Below are positions 7,484-16,500 of a stretch of DNA of 64,000 bases, one piece after another (the first letter of the stretch is position 1; every line of letters starts with the position of its first letter). Under the pieces are notes generated by a model. The model was given only the letters and a program-made list of their open reading frames with translations. It did no database searches and had not been told where the DNA came from. This DNA comes from Halomonas elongata DSM 2581 (GTDB taxonomy: Bacteria; Pseudomonadota; Gammaproteobacteria; Pseudomonadales; Halomonadaceae). The DNA is taken from NCBI RefSeq assembly GCF_000196875.2, contig NC_014532.2, forward strand, positions 1,612,001 through 1,676,000, given 5' to 3'. Made by a program: the position numbers and the translations under genes.

Positions 7484-9045
7484 TGCGGCTGGCCTTGTGC
7501 GTCGAGCTGTTCGTGATTGGTTGAGGTGTCGGGGCATTCGAGGGCGCTGGGGTCGCGTAACCAGTGCCAGAGGGAACCGCTGGCAAGCAGGATGATCACC
7601 AGGGCGGGCAGGCCGCCGAGATTGGAAAGCATCTTGACGCCATCGATGCCGACGAAACTGGTCATGACCCAGGCGATGATGCCGACCACCACGCCCCAGA
7701 TGATCTTCATGGGAATACCGGCGCTGAAATCGGAGTCGGCGGTCAGGCCACGGGTGCAGAGGTTGCCGATGGCGTCGGTGTTGGAGTCCGCCGCGGTGAC
7801 ATAGGAAATGAAGGCAATGAACAGCAGCAGCGGCACCCAAAGGCCGGACAGCGGCAGCTCGCCGAAGAGTCGATAGAGAACGTGTTCCACGCCCTGGTCG
7901 TCGAGCACGCTGTGCAGGTCGATTCCGGTGCGCATCTGGAAATAGAGGGTGGCGCCGGAGAAGATGACGATCCACACGGCGGCGAACAACGACGGGTAGA
8001 GCAGGTTGATGCGCAGGAAGTCGCGTACGCTGTAGCCGCGCGAGATGCGCCCCAGGAAGAGCGATGCCACGGGCGCCCAGGCAAACCAGATGGCCCAGTA
8101 GAAGATCGACCACCAGTGCGGCCATTGGTCGTTGCCGGCGGCGCCGGTGAACAGGCTGCGGGTGAAGAAATTGTCGAGGTAGACGCCGAACGACTCCACG
8201 CCGATCTGCAGCATGAACGCCGTGGGGCCGAACACGAAGACGAACAGGCCGAGCACCAGCAGCAGCCAGGCGTTGAGTGCCGAGAGCCGGGCGATGCCCT
8301 TCTTCAAGCCGCTGGCGGCCGAGAGCACGAAGGTGACCACGATCACCGCGATGATCAGGCCCAGGCGCAGTGGGTTGGTATCACCCTCGATGTACTGACC
8401 GAGGCCGCCGGCCAGGGTGATGGCGCCGGTGCCGAGAGTCGCGGCCATGCCGGCTACCAGGGAATACAGTGCCAGGGCATCGATCAATCCCGAGTAGCGG
8501 GTGATGCGAGGGCCGAAGACCGGCTCAAGCATGCTGCTGATGGAGAACTTCTGCCGGCGGTTGTAGAACGCCAGGGCGAAGATCAACGCCGGGACCGCGT
8601 AGATGGCGTAGGGCGTGAAGGTCCAGTGCAGGAACATGGTCGACATGGCGAACAGCGCCGCCTCGGTGGAGCCGGCTTCCATGCCCAGCGATGCGGGAGG
8701 CCCCATCAGGTGGTAGAGCGGCTCGGCGGTGGTCCAGAACAGCACGCCGACCGCCAGGGTGGTGCACAGCGTGATGGAGAACCAGCGGGTCTTCGACAGC
8801 AGCGGTTCGGCATTCTCGCCGCCGATGCGGATGCGTCCGAGCGGCGAGACATACACCGCAATGGCGAGCACCAGCAGGTAAAGGCTGCCCAGGCTGAACA
8901 GCCAGGAGAAGCGTTCCAGGATGGCGTCGTTGAGCTGGCTGGTGAAGCCGAGAAAGGCCTCCAGATCGACCAGGCTGCCGATCACGGCGGTGAGCAGGAT
9001 GAGAAAGGTCGGCCAGAAAACCAGGGGCCGCATGTGATGGATCAT
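7480..9045 (-). CDS. BCCT-family betaine/carnitine/choline-type transporter
   Basis: 521 residues. The start at 9045 is preferred because GGAG lies 8 nt before it; an in-frame ATG at 9051 is too close to the site. About 12 membrane helices are visible. The BCCT signature region around helix 8 reads SIFYWAIWFAWAPVASLFLG and then RISRGYSVRDFL. BCCT carriers import quaternary ammonium or related solutes with Na(+) or H(+). The C-terminus is short, without the long cytoplasmic osmosensor tail of BetP-like carriers, so it may be catabolic rather than osmoregulatory. It is coupled by a 4-bp overlap to the S15-type hydrolase. The aromatic betaine-binding box was not checked residue by residue. Confidence 0.88.
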   Translation of the reverse strand: MIHHMRPLVFWPTFLILLTAVIGSLVDLEAFLGFTSQLNDAILERFSWLFSLGSLYLLVLAIAVYVSPLGRIRIGGENAEPLLSKTRWFSITLCTTLAVGVLFWTTAEPLYHLMGPPASLGMEAGSTEAALFAMSTMFLHWTFTPYAIYAVPALIFALAFYNRRQKFSISSMLEPVFGPRITRYSGLIDALALYSLVAGMAATLGTGAITLAGGLGQYIEGDTNPLRLGLIIAVIVVTFVLSAASGLKKGIARLSALNAWLLLVLGLFVFVFGPTAFMLQIGVESFGVYLDNFFTRSLFTGAAGNDQWPHWWSIFYWAIWFAWAPVASLFLGRISRGYSVRDFLRINLLYPSLFAAVWIVIFSGATLYFQMRTGIDLHSVLDDQGVEHVLYRLFGELPLSGLWVPLLLFIAFISYVTAADSNTDAIGNLCTRGLTADSDFSAGIPMKIIWGVVVGIIAWVMTSFVGIDGVKMLSNLGGLPALVIILLASGSLWHWLRDPSALECPDTSTNHEQLDAQGQPQ

Positions 9046-9208
9046 GGGCATCTCTCCACTTATTGTGTTGTCACCGGAATGTCCCCGGCGCATGGCTGGA
9101 TACCTTAACGGCCCGCACCATGGGGATGACAGCGAAGGGTCTGCATGGGGGTATGACATCCGCGCATGCCCTGGCAAGCGATGAACGGACTTTCTGCATG
9201 CAACGACA

Positions 9209-9230
9209 AGGCCCGGCGTGAGCCGGGCCT
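9209..9230 (-). terminator. Hairpin terminator after the PKS-AONS operon
   Basis: AGGCCCGGC (9209-9217) pairs perfectly with GCCGGGCCT (9222-9230) around a 4-nt loop, 31 bp past the AONS stop. The following tract on the minus strand (TGTCGTT) is only moderately T-rich, so termination may be partial. Confidence 0.65.
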
Positions 9231-9260
9231 GCGGGAATCGACGGTCTGGCTGTCAGCGGG

Positions 9261-10592
9261 TCACTGCAACCGGGCGAGTTCCTCGTTCAGGGCATCCAGG
9301 GTTCGGTCGACCTGCTGTTCGGTGTGTTCGCAGGAGAGGAAGAAGCGCAGGCGGGCGCTCTTTTCGGGCACGGCGGGGTGCAGGATCGGCTGGACGTTGA
9401 TGCCGCGCTCGAACAAGGTATGGGAAAGCGCGGCGGCGTGTGCCGAACTGCCGATGATGACCGGCACCACGGCGGCGCCGATGCTGTCGCCGGTATCCAG
9501 TCCCAGGCCGCGGGCCTGCTCCAGGAAATAGCGTGAAATGGCCTGGAGCCGATGGGTGCGCTGCGGTTCCTCGCGCATCAGTTCCAGCACCTTGAGCGAA
9601 GGGGCCGCGACCTGGGCGGGCATGCCGACGCTGTAGAGAAAGCCCGGCGCCAGGTGGCGCAGGGTGTCCACCAGGGGCTGGCAGCCGGCGATGTAACCGC
9701 CGCAACCGGCCAGCGTCTTGCTCATGGTGCCCATCCAGATGTCCACCGCTTCGGGCGGTACCTCGAAGTGCTCGCGCAGCCCGAGCCCGTGCTCGCCCAG
9801 CACGCCGAAGGAGTGCGCCTCGTCGACCATCAGCCAGGCCTGGTGGCGACGCTTGATCTCGACGAAGCGCGGCAGGTCGGGCAGGTCGCCGTCCATGCTG
9901 TAGAGCCCCTCGATGACGATCACGACACGCTCGAACTGGGCGCGGTGGCGGCGCAACAGGTCTTCCAGGGCATCGGCGTCGTTGTGCGCGAAGCCCATGC
10001 GCCGGGCGCCCGAGAGCTGGGCGCCGACCAGCGCGCTGTTGTGGATGTACTCGTCGTGGAGGATCAGGTCGCCGGGCCCCAGCAGATAGCCCAGAGTGGA
10101 GACATTGGTGGCATGGCCGCTGACGAAGACCACGGCATCGTCGACCTGGTAGGTGTCGGCGATGGCGCGCTCGAGTTCGCCATGAATGGGGCGCTCACCG
10201 GAGACGATGCGACTGGCCGACACCGAACTGCCGTAGTGCTGCACGGCATCGATGGCGGCCTGATTGACCCGCGGGTCGCCGGAGAAACCCAGGTAGTTGT
10301 AGCTGGCGAAATTGATGACGTCCCGGTCGTCGATACGACTGGTGGCGCCGGCGTTGCCCTGGTGGCAGCGGAAGAAGGGGTCCGTCAGGCCGAGGCGCCG
10401 GGCCGCCTCGCGCATCATGGTCAGTTGCTGATAGCCGGGATGGGCGTCGAAGCGGGTCAGCCGCTCCGACACCTGGCCGGCGGAGGCCCCGGGGGCACTG
10501 TCGCGATCCGGCGCAGGACGCGAACGCTTGCGCTTACGCGCCCCGTCGAGGAGTTGACGCTTGAGATCGTGGCGAGACGTGTCCTGACTCAT
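9261..10592 (-). CDS. PLP-dependent alpha-oxoamine synthase (AONS/SPT-like; RkpG-like)
   Basis: 443 residues. This is a fold-type I aminotransferase-like enzyme of the alpha-oxoamine synthase family (KBL, AONS, ALAS, serine palmitoyltransferase). It shows FASYNYLGFSGDPRV, the HDEYIHNSALVG block, DEAHSFGVLG (PLP ring and Asp), and the Schiff-base lysine in GTMSKTLAGCGG (about 290). The family condenses an acyl thioester with an amino acid, with loss of CO2. An N-terminal extension of about 60 residues, basic and Ser-rich, is unusual for biotin-pathway AONS, and there are no bio genes nearby. Its start overlaps the stop of the PKS (ATGA, 10589-10592), which points to release of the PKS chain by this enzyme, giving an alpha-amino ketone. 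The amino-acid partner cannot be read from sequence. Confidence 0.88.
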   Translation of the reverse strand: MSQDTSRHDLKRQLLDGARKRKRSRPAPDRDSAPGASAGQVSERLTRFDAHPGYQQLTMMREAARRLGLTDPFFRCHQGNAGATSRIDDRDVINFASYNYLGFSGDPRVNQAAIDAVQHYGSSVSASRIVSGERPIHGELERAIADTYQVDDAVVFVSGHATNVSTLGYLLGPGDLILHDEYIHNSALVGAQLSGARRMGFAHNDADALEDLLRRHRAQFERVVIVIEGLYSMDGDLPDLPRFVEIKRRHQAWLMVDEAHSFGVLGEHGLGLREHFEVPPEAVDIWMGTMSKTLAGCGGYIAGCQPLVDTLRHLAPGFLYSVGMPAQVAAPSLKVLELMREEPQRTHRLQAISRYFLEQARGLGLDTGDSIGAAVVPVIIGSSAHAAALSHTLFERGINVQPILHPAVPEKSARLRFFLSCEHTEQQVDRTLDALNEELARLQ

Positions 10593-13500
10593 CGGGCGGA
10601 TGCCTCCTGTGCGACCTCAGGCACGGCCTCGGTGCCGTGGCGGGCGGCCAGCGAAGCCAGTTCGGCATCGTCGTCGGCTTCCTCATCGTCGCCGCGCGTC
10701 AGGCGCTCGATCAACACGCCGCTGAGCTTGTCGAGGGTCGAGGCCTCGCTGAGCACCATGACCGGCACGCGAACGCCGAGGCGGGATTCGATGGCGGTCA
10801 TCAGTTCCACGCCCATCAGCGAGTCGAAGCCCATGTCATAGACCGAGCGGTGTACGTCGATCTTGTCTTCCTCCACCAGCAGGATGCTGGCGAGTTCCGA
10901 CTTGAGCAGCTCGGTGACGGTGGCGTGGAGCTCCTCGGGCGACAGCTCGTCGAGCAGGCGGGCCAGGTCCTGGTCGGCATCGTCCTGCTGGCCTTCGTCG
11001 CCGGCGGTACGGGCGATCTCGGAGAAGCGCGGCGTCTCGGCGGTGGGCAGCGAGCGAGCCAACGCCGACCAGTCCAGCTCCAGCACGCCGAGGCTCGGGC
11101 TGGGGGCGGCGAGCATGCGACCCAGCACCTCGAGGGCGTCGTCGGCACGCAGTGCCGAGCCGCCGAGGCGCTCCTGCAGGGCGTCGCGGGTGCGGGTGTT
11201 GCGGGCCAGGAAGCCGGCGTCCTCGATGGCGCCCCAGCGTACGCAGGTAGCCGGCAGTCCCGCGGCGCGGCGGCTGGCCGCCAGGGCTTCGAGCCAGTGG
11301 TTGGCGGCCACGTAGCTGGCCTGGCCGGGGTTGCCGAACAGGGTGGTCGCCGAGGAGTAGAGCACGAAGAAATCCAGCTCGTCGTTCCGGGTCAGCGCAT
11401 CCAGGTGGCGGGCGCCTTCGATTTTCGGCGTCAGTACCCGGGCGATGCGCTCGTCGTCGAGATTGCGGATCAGACCATCCTCGATCACCGCTGCGGCATG
11501 GATGATGCCCTTGAGCGGTGGATGTTCGGCGCGGCAGCGTTCGAGCAGTGCGGCCAGGGCGTCGCGATCGGCAACGTCACAGGCGGCGGCCTCGACCGTC
11601 ACGCCCATGGCTTCGAGCCTGGCGATGCCTTCGTCGGCCTCCGGTGAGGCGGCGCCGCGTCGACCGACCAGCACCAGGTGGCGGGCACCGCGTTCGGCCA
11701 GCCATTGGGCGCTGCGCAGGCCGAAGCCGCCGAGGCCGCCGGTGACCAGATAGGTGGCATCGGCCGGCAGCTCCGGCGCGGCAAGCATCTCGGTTTCCGT
11801 GGCCTCGGCGCGCAGGGGCTGGTCCTGGGTGACCACCACCTTGCCGATCTGGCGGGCCTGTTGCATGTAGCGGAAGGCCTCGACCACCTGGCGATTGCCG
11901 AAGGCGGTGTAGGGCAGCGGTGTGAAGGTGCCGTCCTCGAACAGCGCCATCATCTCGCTGAACAGCGACTGGGTGAGTTCCGGGCACGCCTTCATCAACT
12001 GGTCGGAGTCGATGCCGAAATAGCTGAGGTTGTTGCGGAAGGGCCGCAGGCCGATGTGGGTGTTCTCGTAGAAGTCGCGCTTGCCGAGTTCCAGGAAGCG
12101 GCCGAAGGGACGCAGCACGCGCAGGTTCTGGTTGATCGCTTCGCCGGCCAGGGAGTTGAGCACCACATCGACGCCGCGCCCATTGGTGTCGGCGAGGATC
12201 TCCTCGGCGAAGGTCAGCGAACGCGAGTCATAGAGGCGCTCGATGCCGCTGAGGCGCAGGAAGTCGCCTTTTTCCTCGGCACCCACGGTGGCGTGGATCT
12301 CGGCACCCAGCCAGCGCGCCACCTGGATGGCGGCGAGCCCGACGCCGCCGGCGGCACCGTGGATCAGCACGTGCTCGCCGGGTGACAGGCGGGCCAGATG
12401 CTTCAGCGCGTAGTAGACGGTGAAGAAGGTCGTCGGGATCGTCGCCGCGGCGGCGAAGTCGATGTTGTCGGGCAGCGGGGCGATGGCGTGCTGGCTGGCG
12501 ATCAGCCGGTCGCTGAAGCTGGCCGGGCCGAAGCCGAGCACTGCGTCGCCCGGCGCGACGCCTTCGACGCCGGGGCCGAGCCGTTTGACCACGCCGGCGA
12601 ATTCCAGACCGAGGGTCGGGCCGGCGAAGCCGTTCTCGATGGCCTCGTCGGAGAGCAGTCCCAGGGTGTACATGACATCGCGGAAGTTGAGGCCGGTGGC
12701 CTCGACGCGAATCTCCACCTCGCCCTCGCCGGGTTCCGGCAGGGCGGTCGGCTGCCAGGCCAGGTGGCGCAATTGGCCGGGCAGCGGGAAGCCGAGTGTC
12801 ATGGCGTTGCGCGGCGCTTCCGGCGCAGCCGTCGAGGTGCCTGGCGCGGGCAGGATGCGCAGTCGGGTGGCGAAACGGGTGCCGTGGGCGTCGATGGCCA
12901 CTTCGGTCTCGTCGTCGGGCGCGGCGAGTTCTGCGCCCAGCGCCTCGAAGGCGCTCTCCTCAAGATCGCCGCCGGGCAAGTCGAGCAGACGGACCCGGAA
13001 ACCCTGGGCTTCGTTGGCCAGGGAACGGCCGAAGCCCCAAAGGGCGGCGTCGTCGCTGGCGCCCGGGCGGCTCGCCGGCTCTGAGGCATCGCCCCAGATG
13101 GCGGCCACGTCGCGGGTGACCAGCCACAGGTTCGGTGCCGCGTCGTGGCCTTCGGCGCTGGCTTCGACGAGGCTCGCCCAGCGTGCCGCCTGCTGGCAGC
13201 GCTCGAGGCCGGTGTCGCGCAGGTCGACGATGTGCGTGGCCCGCGCCGCGGCGCTTTCGTCACCGAGTGCGGCGCGATGGCCGCGGCGTTCCAGGTCGGC
13301 GGCGAGGCGTTCGGCGAGCGCCTGGTTCGCGCCATCGGCGACCAGCAGGTAGTCGGCCGGGGAGGCGGTGACGTCTTCGCTGGCGTCGAGAGTGTCGGGA
13401 AGACGGGCATGGACGAGATAAGCGCCAGCGTCGTCTTCCAGGGGCAATGGTTGAACCTGCTCGGCACCGAGGCGGGTGAGCAGCTCGGTGACATCATCGA

Positions 13501-16500
13501 GCTCGCAGGCAGCGGGAGCAGCGTGCTCGTCATCGAGGCCGGGCGTGACCAGCAGGGTGTCGAGCCAGGCGGAGGGCGCGACGCCAAGTAGCAGGACTCG
13601 GGCACCGGGCGCCAGCCGTTGCGGCAGCGCCTCGATCAGGCGGCGGCTGAGGTCGCGGTTGGTGACATCCAGCGAGACCAGGGCCAGTTGGGCCTGTCCC
13701 GTTGCGCCCTGCGGCGGTTGTTCGGCCGGCGCTTCCAGTGACTCCACCTCGATCAGCGGCTGGCGTTCGCGCAGTTGCTCGGCGTGTTGCCAGGCAAGCT
13801 CGCCGGCGGTCAGGATGCGGTAGTCGCAGCGATCGGGATCGACCAGGTCGGCGAGCCGCTCGCCCAGTGCCGGGGCGCTGACACCGGCCTCGAGCAGGGT
13901 CAGGCGCTGCCCCTCGGCCAGGTGCGCCAGGGTGTCGGCCAATGCCTCGCCGAGGGGCGTGGCGATGGCCCGCCAGCCGTCGTGACCGATCAACTGGCGA
14001 TTGAGGCGCGTCAGGCGGTCGCGGTCGAGGCCGATGTCGCCGGCATCGCGATGGCCGGCCAGCAGGTCGCGCAGGTTGAGGCCGAAGCGACCGAGCCGGT
14101 GGATGGGACCGATATGGCCCGGATAATCCTGGGCCAGCAGTCGCCAGATGGTGGTGGCGTCGATCTCGTCGTCGCCCGCGACTCGCGTCCAGCCATTCTC
14201 GCCGCGCTCGAGACGACCGGCGTCCTCGAGCAGGCGCAGCAACTGGTCCAGCAGGGGGCGGGCCTGAGGATGGGCGTCGGCGAGTGCCTGATAGCGGGAG
14301 TGGCCGAGTACGCCGTCATGCAGTTCGTCGTCCAGCGCCTCGGCGGCGAAGGCCTCGGCCAGCCGGTCGAGCAAGGGCGCGACCTCGCTGGCATAGCGCT
14401 GCCCGGTGGCCTCGACGTAGCCGTCGACCAGTCGGGGCATGGCGGCCTCGAGCGCGGTGAGATCCGCCGGTTGCCGATTCCATGGGCGCGGCGCCGGCGT
14501 CAGGCGCACATCGAGATGGCTCAGTGACTGCTTGGCGGACTGGGTCAGGCGTACTGCCTTGAAGCGGGTCTCGCTGACCACCGCCACGGCCCGGCCCTGT
14601 TCGTCGAAGAGCTCGAAGTCGGCAGTGAAGGAGTAGGGCGCACGCTTGAGCAGGCGGGCCCGGGCCAGGGTCGGGCGTCCGGCTTCCGGCGTCCACTGGA
14701 TGCGCCCGACGCGAACCGGTACGAAGGCCATGCCGCGCGCTTCCAGGCCGTCGCGGGCCAGCAGCGGCAGGAACAGCTGGAAGGCGCTGTCGAGGATGCC
14801 GGGGTGCAGGTGCTGCAGTGCCAGTTGTTCCTCGATGGCTGGCGTGGGGCGTACACGGCCGATGACGCTGTCGCCCTCGACCCAGGCACGGTCGATGGCC
14901 TGGAAGGCCGGGCCGTAGTCCAGCCCCAGACGACTGGCCATGGCCAGGTGCTCGTCCAGTTCCAGGTCCGGCGCTCGCTCGGGCAGGGCCGGCGCAGCGT
15001 GCTCCAGCAACAGGCCACGGCTCTGGGCCATGATGCGGGCGGTGGCGTGCAGTTGCCATTCCACGCCGACGGCCGGTTCCCGCGAGTGGATGGTGACGCG
15101 GCCGTCCTCGGGGGCGATGGCCAGCCGGGTGAGCCGGCCGTGCTGCCCATCGAGCATCATCGGGGCCTGGATCTCGAGTTCTTCGACGTCGAGCGGCGTG
15201 GCTTCGCGCCAGCGCGCGGCGGCGGCCAGGGCCAGTTCGATGAAGCCGGCGCCGGGGAAGATGGCGGCGTCGCCCACCACATGGTCGGCCAGCCAGGGCT
15301 GGCGGCCGGTGTCGAGCTGGCTTTCCCAGGTCAGGGTGTGCTGCGCCAGGCGGTAGCCCAGCAGGGGATGCTCGTAGTGGCGCGACAGCAGTCCCAGGGC
15401 TTCCGAGGTGGTCGGCATCCAGTGGGGCTCGCGCTGCCAGGGATAGCGGGGCAGTTCGGCGAGGCACCCGGTCACCGGGAACCAGTGGTCGATGTCGGTC
15501 TCGAGCCCGGAGAGCAGCGTCTGGCCGATGGCACGGTCGAGACAGACCGGCCCCGGCACGTCGCGTTCCAGGGTGCCGATGACCAGGCCGTCGAGCTCCG
15601 CCTCGCGCAGCGCTTCGCTCAGGTAGCGCTTGAGGATCGGGTGGGCGCCGATCTCGACCAGCACGTTAGTGCCGTCGGCGGTGATCGTTCGGGCGGCGTC
15701 GTCGAAGCGCACGGGCTGGCGGATGTTGTGCCACCAGTAGTCGGCGTCGAGCCGTTCGCCGTCGAGCTCCTCGCCGGTCACCGTCGAGATGTAGGGAATG
15801 CGTGCCTGCCGGGGATGCAGCCCAGCCAGCGCGGCGATCAGGTCATCGCGGATGGGGTCCATGGCCGGGCTGTGGAAGGCGTAGTCCAGCGGTAGGCGCT
15901 TGGCGAAGTGGCGTTGGCCGCTCAGCTCGGCTTCCAGCCGGCTCAGCGCCTCGGCGGGGCCGGCCAGGGTCACACCCTGGGCGCTGTTGGTGCCGGCCAG
16001 ATGGATGTCGCAGTACTCGGGGCGTTCCAGATAGGCGGCGATGGCCTCGGCGCCGAGGCCCACGGCGGTCATCTCGCCCTGCCCACGGGTCAGCCCCTGG
16101 AAGTGGCTGCGCAGGTGGATCACGCGTACAGCGTCTTCCAGCGACAGGGCGCCGCAGGCCCAGGCGGCGGCCACTTCACCGACGCTGTGGCCGGTGACGG
16201 CGATGGGCTCGATACCCTGGGCGGCGAGCATCCGGGTGATGCCGACCTGCAAGGCGAACAGCGCCGGTTGGGCGATCTCGGTGTGCACGAAGCGCTCGCT
16301 GCCGTTGTCGCCTGCGAGTTCGGCGCGCAGCGAGAAGTCGGCGTGACGCTGGAAGAGGGCGTCGACCTCGTCGATGGCGGCGGCGAAGACCTTGGAGTCG
16401 GCGAGCAGGTCGCGGCCCATGGTTTCCCACTGGCAGCCGTTGCCGGCGTAGACGAAGGCGGGGCCCTGGGCGGCGTCGAGACGTCGACCCTGGATCACCG

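Noticed and set aside
5729..9108. Long plus-strand frames opposite the hydrolase and transporter genes
   Set aside because: They mirror the two real minus-strand genes and show no domain, ribosome site or plausible composition.
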